64,000 bases of DNA from Nectonema munidae (taxonomy: Eukaryota; Nematomorpha; Nectonematoida; Nectonematidae). Below are positions 10,486 to 20,847 of the stretch, one piece after another. The notes below the pieces were generated by a model. It did not search any database and had not been told where the DNA came from. It saw only the letters and a program-made list of their open reading frames with translations. The translations under genes were made by a program, and so were the position numbers. Within the stretch, counting starts at the first letter, position 1. Each line of letters opens with the position of its first letter. The DNA is taken from the NCBI GenBank assembly GCA_030549495.1, contig JAUIRK010000022.1, positions 333,257 through 397,256 of the forward strand, given 5' to 3'.

Positions 10486-13400
10486 AATGCAGTATGATAA
10501 CAATTGCACAAATATTCTTTATGCTTCCAATATATTTGCGTCTAACTCCAGGTATGCAAAATTATGATGAACAGACAATTTGTATCAGCTATTATTAATA
10601 ATAATAAAAAAATCAGTTTTACGGCCATTTTTGCACTAATCCTAAGGTCTAACCCAGGAATGAACAACCTTTTCTAGCATATGCACCAATTGCAAAGCGC
10701 CACCAATTTAGTTCTCTTCCTTCTTCTAAATACATCTTAAAAAGTTTAAAATAGGTTGATTTTTTTCACAAAAATATTTATTCTATAATTTAGGACTTTA
10801 AACTTTCCAATAATAATCTTTGCAAATTAAAAATTAATTCTTTCAAACTTTAGAATATGTTATGCTAAAAAACACACAATGATGATTAAATTAATGAGAT
10901 TTATGAAATTAGTTTGATTTTACCACCCTAATGGAATTTCCAGTTAACAGTAACCGAAGTCGTTAAACAAGTTTTTAATCATTTTCATTGAAGAAAATGC
11001 TTGTTCACACTTCACGTCTCCGTTTTTCATACAAGAATATCTATAAATTAAGAACAACTGTCTATGTAGCTCCCAAACGACAAATATCTTTTTGTGCAAG
11101 CTTTCTTGTTTCCTGGAAGTCTTCCAAAGTCAATGATTTCCAAAAATTACTTAAACCAAAAGCATCTTTCAAAGATGAGAATTCATTGGATTATTTGAGT
11201 TCAACAAGTTCGATCTCTATTTAACAGGGTATATTTGAAATCTATTGCTCATCAAGTGAAAATGGATTCAAATATGCAAGCAAAGAATTTCTTTATTTTT
11301 CAAAATCGCTAAAACGACTCTCTTCCATTAACTTTAGTTTTTCTGAATATATTTTAAAGTTGCAAAATTTTTTATTATAATTCCATTCTTCTTTCAAATA
11401 AAGAAAGCTTTAGCTTAGCCCTAATAGGGATCCAAGATTCAACTTTAATTTTTTGTCGGCCTTAGAGATTCTTAGAACCCGGACAAAAATACAAATAAGC
11501 ATCCCCAATAATCGCGTCGATGAGAGGAAGAAGGACTGAGCTGCCCCCCTGGAAATCCCTTGGGATATATAGATCTATACACATTCTTGTAGTGCAGCCC
11601 CCATTCGAATCTATTTCGCTTCCTTTCAGTACTTTAGGCTGGCAACCGGTCTGACGCCAAATATCAATCTTGTTGGTTCTCAGCTCATTTATGTGGATTA
11701 ATGAACCGATAGTTTGTCGAAAAAATAAAATGTAAAATACTTAACGATTATTTTGGATGAAAATTCAATAATAAAAGATTGCATATACATTGTGACTTCT
11801 TAAGAAAAACTAGAGTTTTATTAGGTGAACTAGGCTTTGGTCATTGTTGTGTTGTTCAAGGAACAATGTTCAAGAGCTGGCTTGTGGAAATTAGGCTGCA
11901 GTGGTTTCTAGCTCAATCTTGTCTTCTACCTCAGACTGAATGTCGATTGGACGAACGCATTCATTATACAGAGACGGCTATCTTAGTTCTGGGCAATCTG
12001 TTTGATTGAGCGGCCGTTTTAACGAATTAAGAACAACTGAAATAGTTTGTATAGTTCCTGAAAACAGTTTGCACAGACGGAAACATTAGTTAGCTCGTTA
12101 TCGAACCATTTTAATACACGTTGAGATCGTTCCCAGCTATTGCGTGCTGAATAACAAAAAACCGATTTACTGGATAACAGATAAGCGAGACAATACTGTA
12201 TATTGTTGCATTGAGAAACCACAATATGTTTTGTGCTATGCAGTCTTGAGGGCCCATCAATGAAGGCATACGCTTGAGTGTAAGCTTGAATGTCACCTTT
12301 AAACGAAGCAACCAGAACATTTGGATTTTTAAATAGAAACAAAGATGTCTTAAAAATCAAAGACTTGATGCCAGTCAGGTGTATCATTAGAAGAATCCAT
12401 CCATAGTTTAGGCCTCATATGAAATTTCGAGGAAAAAAATGCATATTCTCTTCTTTCAAAATAATCTTCTAGCCTTTGTTTTTAAACTATAGAACTGGCT
12501 TAGAAAAACCATTCTTGGAATAAACATTATATATGAAAAACTTTCTCGATTGATGGATGATCTCAAGTCGAAATCAGTTTTTCAAAATTAGGATTACTAA
12601 AAATATAGTTTCACTGAGCTACCAGAAGAACCGGGATCTTTGGAAAGTAATAAATTTTGTTCTCAACTTCATGGATGAAATACAAGAACAATTTTTAGAT
12701 TTAATTCTTTAGCCTGTGATTTTTTTAAAGTGACATCTATTTCTCAGTTTGGTGCCCTATATATCAGTAATATCCCAAAGTTAGCACGACAATAGTTTTG
12801 CTTGCCCTTATTCCATTTACTTCTAGCTACAAGTGCGAGGCAAAGTTTTTAACTCTTGTCAATTTAAAAACAAGAAGGTAAAGAGATTGGATGTTGAAGA
12901 TGGCATGAGACATGATATAACAAACTTAGACTATCAATTTTAAAGCTGGCTGCTCAAATACAACTGAAAACATCGCAGTAATTCATCTAAATACCTGTTA
13001 AAATCCATGTTGATATGGTTTTTTTGTTAAATAAATTGGAACCAATGCGGTGATCTAGTTTATTGTAAATAATTAGAAGATTCCTTAGAAATTTTTTAGG
13101 TTATCTTTCCTTCTTTTTCTTTCACAGAAAATAAAATGACAAATAACGCTACTACAGTGGAGCCCGCTTATTGTCATACCCTCCGTGTATGAATAAATTA
13201 TGACATAATCCGGGATATTCTAATATCCGGGCTTAGCTTTTTTCATGATTATGGTGGTTATAACGATTTATCTGTGCGTGGTTATACATGTAGGGGCCTA
13301 CACTGATAAGTGGCAACACGATGGTTAACAATTAAAACAAGTATTTATTACATTTTTCAGACATTATTATCACAATATACAAATAAAAGAATAAAAAATT

Positions 13401-16400
13401 TATTTATCACTTTTTTCATACATTATTTATTAAAATGTACAAATAAAAAATATATACACACGCATTGACAAGTAGGCCTAAACAATCCATCAGGTAAGTT
13501 TTTTTTTCATTTGAAGCTGTGGATCTGCGAATTGTCTATTTAGATTTAAAAAAAGTCTGTTATGCAGGTCTGTTTGGCAGATGTTGCAACCGCCGTTTGC
13601 AGCTCACTTTCCAGAGTGTAGAAGGTGGTGAGATCGTGGCCGATGGCTTCCAGATAGGCACGCACAGATGACAGGCCGTCGAGGGCAACATGGGCCTTTG
13701 GTGGTGGAGGCAGTTCAGCTGACTCATCGTCACTGTCAGCAGTGGGGCAGACATCTGGCTGGCGTACTGTGTCACAGATGTCGTCATCTGTCAAGACCCC
13801 ATGGCACTCAGTCTGGGAATCCACGTCCACGTAGGCCTGGAACTCTTCTGTTGTCATCCCATCTGGTGCCTGGTCCTGGTGGTCTGCAGTGAGAGCATCT
13901 GGAGCAGAGGGGATGCAGAAACCGGCATGGGCAAAGCAGTTTGCCACACTGGACTGTTTTACATCCTGCCATGCCACTTTCAACATGTGCATAGCATCCA
14001 GGACTGTAAACTTGCGGGCGAAGGTGCTGGCAGAGAACTCAGCTTCACCTGCGCCGATATATGCAACAATCTTCTGGACCACCTTCTTCCTGTAGAGTGC
14101 CTTCAGGTTTCGGATGATCCCCATGTCACATGGCTGCATGATGGAGGTCGTGTTGGGCGGCAGGAAGAAGAGGCGAATGTGGGGAAGGTCATCTGCTGCA
14201 TCCTTGGGGTGAGCCGAGCAGTTGTCGAGGACAAGGGCAATGTGCCGCCCCTGCCTGGCCATGTCACGTTCAAAGTCTCTTAGCCAGTCTCGAAACAGGT
14301 TGCCAGTCATCCATGCGTTTTTATTGTTCATGTATGGGACTGGAAGCTGGGGGACTCCTCTAAAGCACCTGGGCTTGGCACTTTTGCCAACCACCAGTAG
14401 AGGACGCTTGTCACTGCCGTCCATGTTGGCAGTGACGAGGGCGGCGAGACGCTCCTTGACCTTCTTGCTGCCGCTCAGCTTCTGTGCTGCATCTGCCAAG
14501 GTGCCGTCAGGTAGGGCACGGAAGTAGATTCCCGTCTCATCTGCGTTGTAGACGTCACAGGGTTCATACTTCTCAAGCAGCTCGGGCAGCACAGTTGAAA
14601 GCCATGTGTCTGCAGCTGGGATGTCAGCATCACTTTTCTCCCCATGTGCCTTTTTATATTTGATCGAGAAACGGTCCTTCCAACGGCAGATCCAGCCATT
14701 GGTTGCCTTGAAATCGTCGTTTCCTAGGTTGGCAGCGAGCTGGTTGGCCTTCTCCTCCAGGACTGCAGTGGTGATGGGACAGCCATGGGTACGGACATCC
14801 ACGAACCAGGTGTAAAGGGCCGTCTCGACGTCAGCTGCCTTGCCAGTCCGCATGCGGTTGCCGTTCTTGTTCTGCTCAGCATCTTTCAGGATCTGGGACT
14901 TCTTGCTGAGAATTTTTGAAATGGTGGACTGTGAAACACCATACGTCTTGGACAATTGAGTTTGTGATTGGCTAGATGACCACTTTATGATCTTCAGCTT
15001 CTGGGCAAGGGACAAGTCATTTCGCTTACGTTTAGCACTCATGATTAAAAACTGAAGAACTGAAGAATAGCTTAGCAAAAACTGCCCTTTTTATCGGCAA
15101 ATGTTGTTTTGATTGGGAAGTTTATTTAAGATCAAAAGGATGCATCCTTTCAAGACCTGTGTGTGCAGCTGTGTGTGTGTGTGCAGTGTGTGTGTTGCTA
15201 TGCGTGCGTGGGTGCATGTGCGAAGCTTCGTGATCACAATGTTGCTTTCGTGATCACATGTGATTTATCGACGCATTAACCTGTCAGAAGTCTCACCAAA
15301 TGGTTAAAGCCAAATGATTTTTAACGGGAAAGTGCGACCATGCGCGAACACTCATCATGGTGATGCTTATCGATAACATCGTCATGGTCATGGTTAATTA
15401 AGGGATTAGACTTTTATGTAACTTATTGGTGCATTACTGTTGGTTTAGTGATAAGATAGGAGTTCAAGTTGATGAAAAAATGCGTGTATCGGCGCGATAA
15501 TCCTGCAAAATGTTATTCTAAAAATTAATTTTGGCTAATTTTCTATGACAATAAACGGGAATATCTATGACATTAAACGAGCAAATTTCTATGTTTTGTA
15601 TAGGAAATGGTTTGGGATTTCAATATTTTATGACAATAAACGGGATATTCTATAAAACGGTATGATATTAAGTGGGCACTACTGTAATAGTAGGGGATCG
15701 CGGGCTTATAAGCTTCTTGGCAAGTGGTCGCGATTCCTTAAACGCTGGGAAGCACTTTTAATTGTATGATTTTTTCTTAAGGATAAAAGCTCTATGCTTG
15801 AATGCTATGTGTGATACACTTTAAGCCTTTCAATATATGTTACATATAAGGCTGGCCACGTTTATTTTTGCAAAGCGGGACAATTTGTCAGGGGGCAACA
15901 AAAAACAAGGATTTTCAAAAGTTTAGTTTAACTGGTTAACGACCAGAGTCGACTTTTTTTCCTCTATTTTTCGTTGTCGGTATCGCATCCATAGGGAAGA
16001 ATAATCTTCTATAACTAAACAGATGGTAATGATGGTCACGATGGGAAATCAAACCCAGACCATCTGGATCAAGACCCTATGCTCCTACCATTATAATAAA
16101 ATACTTATAATATGGTATACATGATGATATCATAATAAACTTTATTTATAGATTTTTTTGTGCTAAACATTCTTTTGCTCGCATTTATCCGATGAGACAA
16201 CTTTAAGAAAAAAAATTCTTCTTTCAAAGTTTACGAATAAAAATTGTCCCATTCTTAATTGATATTTAGACTTAAACTTTCATTATTTTGTTATAAGAAA
16301 ACATTAAAGGTAAGCATCATAAAAGGGGACATATATTAAAAAGGCGAGACGGTTAAAAAAATGAATGAACGCGAGGTACGTCTGTTCACCCTATAATATA

Positions 16401-19400
16401 AATCAACGTATGCCTTATCTTTTTTGTTCACTTGCCCTTTTTCAGAAAGGTACAACAAATCAAGTGTATTAATTAACAATAGAAGAAGGAGGGATAGGAG
16501 TTTGCGATTTCGAAATGGTAGGAAGCCTCTATCGTTACGCCATTGATAACATTATCCTCGATTCGGCCAGTCGTTTTATTTACGAAGCCTTCTCTTAACA
16601 CCATCCTTTTGAAGATGAATGTGACACCCGCAGGTCTGGGGAGTCGGAGGAAAAATACCCGACTTTGGTACTATAAAAAAAGTATCGACTTCGATTACAA
16701 GTAGGCAAAACTAATAAATTTAACGCCAACTCTTCGCTTCTTCGACTAAGGAAGGGTCACTCCATATTCTTTAAAAAATTTAACTATTTTTTTCTTTATT
16801 TGAAATACTACTTGAAAGAAATTATTTTTACTTAAAATAATAACCTAACCCTTTAAAATCTCCAAAACTTTGGACACCAGTGTCTAAAGAAATTTAAATC
16901 GTTTACCCTAAATTAGAGTCTTGCGCGCGTATGCTTTTTCTTACGCGCGCCCGCAAAAATATAACCCGCCTTTGCGCACACCCACAATAATTTTTTTTGC
17001 CCCTGGGTCCCGTTTATTTTCACTTACCCGCTAATGTTTAAAAGCATTTCTTGTGAAAAACAAACATACACGCTAAAAACCGCAATACAATTGAAGCTAC
17101 AGAAAATTTCTTAAACTTTTTCAATTTTTTTAAATGAATTTTTAAAATAGGTTTATTGAAAACTGAAACTTGATTATATAGTATTCAATCTTTTCATTGC
17201 AGTAGTAGTCATAATCGAAGAAGGTTTCAAATGTGTTTTTCCTTCATTAATTATTATAAATCCAGCTAAGCTGAAGTTCCTTTCGCTTGCTGCACTCGTA
17301 GCCATTATGCAAAATTCACTTATGGAAGGTGATGCAAGAAAAGAAAAAGTACCAGGGTGAGATTTCCACCAATCAAGAACATCAGTATAAGTTGAGGGAT
17401 CCAGCGATAAATTTTGATATTTTTCTATTTCTTCTGATTCAACTTCTTCCGAATCATCGTCAAATCATCAACTTTAATTCTTTTTGTAGCATTTTTTCCT
17501 GTACTTCTGATTTTTCTATTTTCACTTTCAAGCCATTTTTTTCTTCTCATTTAATATATGCAATTACACACTCACGCAACTTAGACCACGCGTGTATACA
17601 CGACCACTGCAGAACTCTACTTTTTAAACATAAAGAAATTCGATTGAAAAAGAGAGCAGGTTAAAATTCGCGCTCTCAACGCTCTAATCATTCAGAGACG
17701 GGTATTTTAATTTTTCATTTGCATTATTTGCGCCTTTTTCAGGACTGGGCAATTCAATTCGACTCAAATAACCAAGTCATCATTCCTCAGTACGACATTA
17801 ACGCGCCTGACCTGTACATACCCCTCATGGCTTTCATCACTTTCATCCTCGCTTCTGGCTGGCTTTTAGGCGTTGCAGATAAGTAATCCTTTAACTTTTA
17901 TGCACATTTTCTCCTCCTTCTCCTTGGCTTCTTCCCATCACAGACCTTTGTCTCCCCATCGTCCCCTAAACATGTGTCCTAAAGTTGGTCAATTTGAAAG
18001 AATGGGGGTCAGTCTCACTCTCAGCGATTTTGTTTGGCTTGGCGGTGTATGAAAGTTCATTTTAAATTTTACAACATTGCCCAACTGTCAATAATTCAGT
18101 CATGCGTTCGAGGAATCAATATCTTCTGAATTAAATCTTTTTATAATTATAGTTTAAAAGCTAAAAGCTATAAAGTACCTAGTGTTTCTTTCCCGAGATC
18201 CCGCACTCATTTTTGCTCCTAGCAATATATTTGCTTTTATTATACTTTCATTTGATTTTTATCTTTACAAATACATTAATCTAAGAATGTTTTTCTGCAT
18301 TTTCTTTTGCATCCTTATTTCTTATGTAAGAAATGAGTATCATTAACCCGTTATCGACCAGAATAATCAGACGATATCTAATGCAAAGCAGAAGATTTGT
18401 ATTTAAAAGCATTAATAAACGCAGATGATTCACATTTTTGTAAAGTCGACTGTGGTCGATAACCGGTTAAAGAAACTTTCACAGTATCATCTTAATTAAT
18501 ATTCTTTCTATCAAAAATATATAATTCTAAAAATGAGCGTTAACAAAAATTGATCTTTGCCCACAATCAAAAACGCTTATTCCTTTATAAAAGCTTTCAG
18601 AATTTCGTTCATAACATTTGAGTTAACTTTTACTCGTATAAAGAGCATCCTTAAGATCTTTCAGATCGATATTCATTTATCATCGATGCTTTGTAATCGC
18701 AATAAAATTTTCATTCGAAATATATTTTTTCTTGCTCAAATTTTTGATTTAAGATAAAAAAATATTTAATTTCCCGAAAATTAAAAGACAAAAATTCATG
18801 AACAATACGTATATGTTGTTGTATAACTCGACTCGGTCTATGAGTTGCCCCAAATCTATGGACAAATTGTTGACATTTAAAATATAGTTCGCTGTATAAG
18901 TTGAGCCGACTTTTAAAAAAAGTGATTTATGCTGTAATGTAAAACAAAACCTTCACGTGGGAAGTAACGGCTGTAGAAAATTAATGGATACACGTGTCTA
19001 TTAGAAAATAATTCTTTTAAAAAACTTGCCTCTACTCGCAGTCTAACCACAGTCCCCTGAATATCGCGTAAACGATTTTATATTCTGTCGAATGATATAT
19101 AAGCGCTCTTCTTGCATGCTAAGATTCAATCCAGAAGGCTTGGGGATTCTTGCTATCTCCTGCTTCATTTGGCTCGCCCTGGAAGTGATCCTCTTCAACT
19201 GCTTAGCGTACTTGTTCAACGTCGGCAGTAAACTGCGCTTCCTCGACTCTGTCGCCTTCTTCTCCTACAAGTACTCGTGGTATGTTTTTTCCTTCTTTAT
19301 GCTCTCGCCCGTCTCACACACTTTCTTTGTATCTTTTAGCATGGTTTATGCCACCATTGCCGCCTTCTTTTCCTACAAGGTTTATCTCGTAACAACCCTC

Positions 19401-20608
19401 TACTTTGGAGCATCCATTGCTTACTTTCTGGTATACTTTCTTTATAAACACATCATCTTGTCCTTTTCTTTTCTTTTGCTTCAATCAATCAAACTTCTTC
19501 CTTTTTTATTGGTTGAATTTAATTTGCATATTACTTGATTTCTTTACTGCTTTAAGTTATATAGCTTTTAAGTTGATAATGAATAAAAGATTTAAAAACC
19601 AACGGTTGCCTTATACGTAGTACAATACCTTTAAATTAAATTATAGCCTTAAAACTTCAAATCGTATTATTCTTCAGTCGTCTTATAAGCTGGTAAATGC
19701 GAGAAATACTAGTAGTGATGTACCGATTTCAATTTTTTCACCAATGCTGATAAATTGATATGTAATAGCATGAGCTTTTTTCCCGTGGTTTTTTCTAATT
19801 TTTTTCTTCTAGGAGAGTAAACTTGTCCACTAAAATTAAGTGTTAACTAAAGCTGGTGGTAAAACAAAGTTGACATACTATGCTTTTTAAAGTAGAAATG
19901 TAGATATTCAAAAGTTGAAAAGAATGGTTAACGTTATTTGTCAACGATTCTGATCTTTTTTCATCAAACTGTGAGCAAAAAGCAGCTTTCATTAAAATGC
20001 TATTCTATGTACAATAGCGCTTTGCATAAAACATCTAGGTTCGTTTACTCGTTATAACTCTAGTATAAACTTTAATACGTCTATTGGTCAGGCTGATAAA
20101 ATCGGTGACCAATAAAAAATTTGCAAATACCTATACCGATCAAACAAAAAAGACGATACCAATCTAATCTAATACAAATATTTCGCCTTCCCCTAATCAT
20201 TTCAATCTGACGCAACTCAACCTAATAAAAAACAAAATGCAAATATAAAAGCATCAAAACTATGATTTCTTTAAAAAATGTCGAAGTAATGATAGAACAA
20301 AAGTTCAAGAAGTAAATATCAGTAGAATAGGAAGGGCCAATGATGTGATAAATTAGCTTTTAAATTGCTTATAATATTTCCCCTTCTTTCAGTTACAGAC
20401 ACTGAAGGTCTACATCCTACCAGACGTTGGTTTGTCCACGGTGAGAGACCCTTACGACCACCGCGCATACGCACAGCCCTCCTACCAAAGTTCTAATCGC
20501 ACTCCTGATCCTCGGCCTCTGTTCCGCCGTCCATACTACCTCATTTTAGCTTTTGCCATGCTTCAATCTCTCACCATCTACCTTCTCACTAGAGGCATGC
20601 TCATATGA
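8297..20608 (+). CDS. YIF1: YIF1 family protein, six coding exons, 299 aa
   Basis: Yip1-interacting factor homologue, a five-pass membrane protein of the ER-Golgi interface that partners with YIPF proteins and Rab GTPases (family knowledge). Exons: 8297-8488, 10208-10312, 17743-17882, 19124-19279, 19340-19430, 20393-20608. All five introns are GT-AG with matching phases, and the coding total is exactly 900 nt with TGA at 20606. Residues 1-64 are a Tyr/Gln/Pro-rich cytosolic head ending in NVAMMYGSALAGHGKQFVD. Then come SKLKYYFSVDTNYVYKKL, the DWAIQF...NAPDLYIPLMAFITF segment with the first membrane helix, KFNPEGLGILAISCF and further helices, a Pro/Arg-rich loop, and a last helix near the C-terminus (ILAFAMLQSLTIYLL). 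Length and motif order match the family. The frame is open upstream of ATG 8297 to an acceptor-like TTTTAG at 8268-8273, so an additional 5' exon is possible. Introns are filled with transposons, including an antisense Tigger. Confidence 0.9.
8489..9183. other. YIF1 intron 1, proximal part
   Basis: No gene or terminal repeats were recognised. Confidence 0.4.
9184..9425 (-). repeat. Unsplit relative of the TTAA repeat (empty insertion site)
   Basis: It contains GATATCGTCCGATTAATTTA with the TTAA at 9203-9206 undisturbed. It then runs into TTTTGCTTGATTAATTACAT, the same order as 4121-4136 joined to 6567 onward. Its far end (TTTTGGTCATTATAGGGTTAA) has the family's terminal TTAA. It lies in YIF1 intron 1 and is non-coding. 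Confidence 0.7.
9467..9500 (+). repeat. Tigger/pogo-type terminus fragment
   Basis: CAGTCAAACCTG followed by CTTATTCGACCGCGACC resembles the end of a pogo-class element. The decayed Tigger ending at 57641 has the related inverted end TAGTCAAACCTGTCTATAG. No partner end was found. Confidence 0.4.
9501..10207. other. YIF1 intron 1, distal part, with an unidentified coding-like fragment
   Basis: Plus-strand reading of about 9765-9980 gives LNHDELQKLKMAIFAIEK and, after one stop, FIEKIVESGCLSEANF and HCFQIVPDWLPDKDV. It looks like decayed coding sequence, but I do not recognise the family. Confidence 0.25.
10208..10312 (+). CDS. YIF1: YIF1 coding exon 2 (35 codons)
   Basis: The acceptor is CTTTTAG at 10201-10207 and the donor AAG/GTTTTT. 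It encodes IESWLSFSKLKYYFSVDT then NYVYKKLSLLAYPFSHK, in phase 0 at both ends. It is too short for ordinary open-frame searches and is recognised by family similarity. Without it exons 1 and 3 would join in frame but lack a conserved block. Confidence 0.85.
10456..10490. repeat. TA dinucleotide microsatellite
   Basis: An uninterrupted AT/TA run lies within YIF1 intron 2. Confidence 0.8.
10655..11420 (-). mobile_element. hAT remnant related to the 7108-8045 copy
   Basis: The left end is CAGGAATGAACAACCTTTTC followed by TAGCATATGCACCAATTG, matching the left end of the 7108 copy. Minus-strand translation near 11030-10960 gives CEQAFSSMKMIKN, the same dimerisation motif. The right end was not located precisely. 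It lies in YIF1 intron 2. Confidence 0.55.
11870..12390 (-). repeat. Dispersed repeat, copy 1 (unclassified)
   Basis: The minus-strand sequence matches 20848-21190 over several hundred bases with moderate divergence. Shared words include AAATCGGTTTTTTGTTATTC and CTCAATCAAACA. Its GC content is higher than its surroundings. Open frames inside look incidental. I do not recognise the repeat class. Confidence 0.6.
12391..13154. other. YIF1 intron 2 stretch, nothing recognised
   Basis: AT-rich, with no convincing coding or repeat signal. Confidence 0.35.
13155..15684 (-). mobile_element. Complete Tigger (pogo-class) DNA transposon, 2530 bp
   Basis: The ends are CAGTGGAGCCCGCTTATTGT and, inverted, CAGTAGTGCCCACTTAATAT, sharing about 26 bases of imperfect inverted repeat. 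It is flanked by TA at 13153-13154 and 15685-15686. Subterminal sequence repeats words such as GACAATAAACGGGA. One long uninterrupted transposase frame fills the centre. The transposase portion is strikingly GC-rich compared with the AT-rich host. It sits in YIF1 intron 2, antisense to the gene. Confidence 0.9.
13546..15042 (-). CDS. Tigger transposase, apparently intact (about 498 aa)
   Basis: Cut-and-paste transposase of the pogo/Tigger branch of Tc1/mariner, acting on TA targets. I start at MSAKRKRNDLSLAQKLKI (15042), the usual Tigger opening; an in-frame ATG lies 12 codons upstream. Order: psq-type helix-turn-helix (LSKTYGVSQSTISKIL), CENPB-type second DNA-binding domain (ANLGNDDFKATNGWICRWKD), then a DDE_1 catalytic core. 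Candidate acidic residues in the MSAK numbering are D168 in YNADETG, D273 in LDNCSAHP and D306 in QPCDMG, giving a D-D-32-D spacing that fits the family. The C-terminus ends KQTCITDFF. There are no stops or frame changes. The GC-rich, CpG-bearing codons are unlike every other coding sequence here, suggesting a recent arrival. A host-domesticated gene is unlikely because both termini are preserved. Confidence 0.9.
   Translation of the reverse strand: MSAKRKRNDLSLAQKLKIIKWSSSQSQTQLSKTYGVSQSTISKILSKKSQILKDAEQNKNGNRMRTGKAADVETALYTWFVDVRTHGCPITTAVLEEKANQLAANLGNDDFKATNGWICRWKDRFSIKYKKAHGEKSDADIPAADTWLSTVLPELLEKYEPCDVYNADETGIYFRALPDGTLADAAQKLSGSKKVKERLAALVTANMDGSDKRPLLVVGKSAKPRCFRGVPQLPVPYMNNKNAWMTGNLFRDWLRDFERDMARQGRHIALVLDNCSAHPKDAADDLPHIRLFFLPPNTTSIMQPCDMGIIRNLKALYRKKVVQKIVAYIGAGEAEFSASTFARKFTVLDAMHMLKVAWQDVKQSSVANCFAHAGFCIPSAPDALTADHQDQAPDGMTTEEFQAYVDVDSQTECHGVLTDDDICDTVRQPDVCPTADSDDESAELPPPPKAHVALDGLSSVRAYLEAIGHDLTTFYTLESELQTAVATSAKQTCITDFF
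15687..16014. other. YIF1 intron 2, including a TTAA-MITE end fragment
   Basis: Around 15923-15952, TTAACTGGTTAACGACCAGA then GTCGAC is a terminal fragment of the TTAA repeat family with its other end missing. GCGGGACAATTTGTC near 15880 repeats words from 2330. Confidence 0.45.
16015..16105 (-). repeat. tRNA-like SINE head or tRNA pseudogene
   Basis: The minus strand reads GGTAGGAGCATAGGGTCTTG then GGTCTGGGTTTGATTTCCC, which resembles an A-box region and a B-box (GGTTTGATTTCCC). A full cloverleaf could not be closed. I take it as a tRNA-derived SINE head or pseudogene rather than a working tRNA. Confidence 0.4.
16106..16914. other. YIF1 intron 2 stretch with short repeat fragments
   Basis: Near 16640-16700, GGGGAGTCGGAGGAAAAATA and the following GACTTCGATTAC recall a GACTCCGACT-rich dispersed repeat also hinted at near 28050. 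No gene is visible. Confidence 0.3.
16915..17475 (-). pseudogene. hAT transposase C-terminal remnant (Ac/ZBED1-like)
   Basis: Minus-strand translation of about 17475-17190 gives SLDPSTYTDVLDWWKSHPGT then TSAASERNFSLAGFIIINEG, the canonical hAT dimerisation domain (WW...H and TSAASERNFS). GC-rich words at 16920-17030 (ACGCGCGCCCGC, ACCCGC) resemble a hAT terminus. The remainder of the gene is missing. The element lies in YIF1 intron 2 just before exon 3. Confidence 0.7.
17743..17882 (+). CDS. YIF1: YIF1 coding exon 3
   Basis: The acceptor is CTTTTTCAG. It encodes DWAIQFDSNNQVIIPQYD and NAPDLYIPLMAFITFILA, containing the first membrane segment, and ends two bases into a Lys codon before GTAATC. 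Confidence 0.9.
18347..18466 (+). mobile_element. TTAA-flanked MITE, 120 bp
   Basis: TTAA flanks lie at 18343-18346 and 18467-18470. The ends are CCCGTTATCGACCAGAAT and, inverted, CCGGTTATCGACCACAGT. The interior matches the left subterminal part of the 4137-6562 transposon (GACGATATCTAATG, GCAGAAGATTTGTAT). It lies in YIF1 intron 3 and is a deletion-type relative likely mobilised in trans. Confidence 0.85.
18471..19123. other. YIF1 intron 3 remainder
   Basis: AT-rich, no further feature recognised. Confidence 0.4.
19124..19279 (+). CDS. YIF1: YIF1 coding exon 4
   Basis: It completes the Lys codon to give KFNPEGLGILAISCF, then a hydrophobic segment and FFSYKYS. It ends two bases into a codon before the donor GTATGT. 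Confidence 0.9.
19340..19430 (+). CDS. YIF1: YIF1 coding exon 5
   Basis: The acceptor is TCTTTTAG. It encodes CMVYATIAAFFSYKVYLV and LYFGASIAYFL, hydrophobic throughout, and ends in phase 0 before GTATAC. An internal AAG/GTTTAT donor-like site exists, but the longer exon fits the family. Confidence 0.8.
19431..20392. other. YIF1 intron 5
   Basis: Near 19717, AGTGATGTACCGATTTC resembles a transposon end related to one near 39650. No complete element or gene is seen. Confidence 0.3.
20393..20608 (+). CDS. YIF1: YIF1 terminal coding exon 6
   Basis: The acceptor is CTTTCAG. It encodes LQTLKVYILPD, a Pro/Tyr/Arg-rich loop, PYYLILAFAMLQSLTIYLL, and a short tail to TGA. A last membrane helix at the extreme C-terminus is typical of YIF1. 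Confidence 0.9.
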   Translation, partial: LQTLKVYILPDVGLSTVRDPYDHRAYAQPSYQSSNRTPDPRPLFRRPYYLILAFAMLQSLTIYLLTRGMLI

Positions 20609-20689
20609 TGATTCAACACCAAATTCTCCTGTCTATCTTTCTAATGTTAAAATATACTATATTCGTCTGCATAGAAAGCGTGCTTTCAA

Positions 20690-20695
20690 AATAAA
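20690..20695 (+). promoter_or_regulatory. Polyadenylation signal of YIF1
   Basis: An AATAAA hexamer lies about 80 bases past the YIF1 stop codon. Its position fits a short 3' untranslated region. Confidence 0.5.
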
Positions 20696-20847
20696 TTTTC
20701 TCCTTCTTTCCCATCTAGCATGGTAAATGTCTTATATATTATTATCAGAACATAATCTTACCTAGAGGACACCTAAATTTTTAAGAAAATGTTGTGTGAC
20801 ATAACTTTTTAAATTTAGATAAATAATAATTGAAATCTAATTGCATA

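Noticed and set aside
13668-14283. Plus-strand open frames within the Tigger
   Set aside because: They are antisense shadows of the GC-rich transposase, which has the recognisable domains.
19440-19620. Hydrophobic frame continuing past YIF1 exon 5
   Set aside because: It is intronic read-through. The donor at 19431 and the exon at 20393 restore the family sequence.
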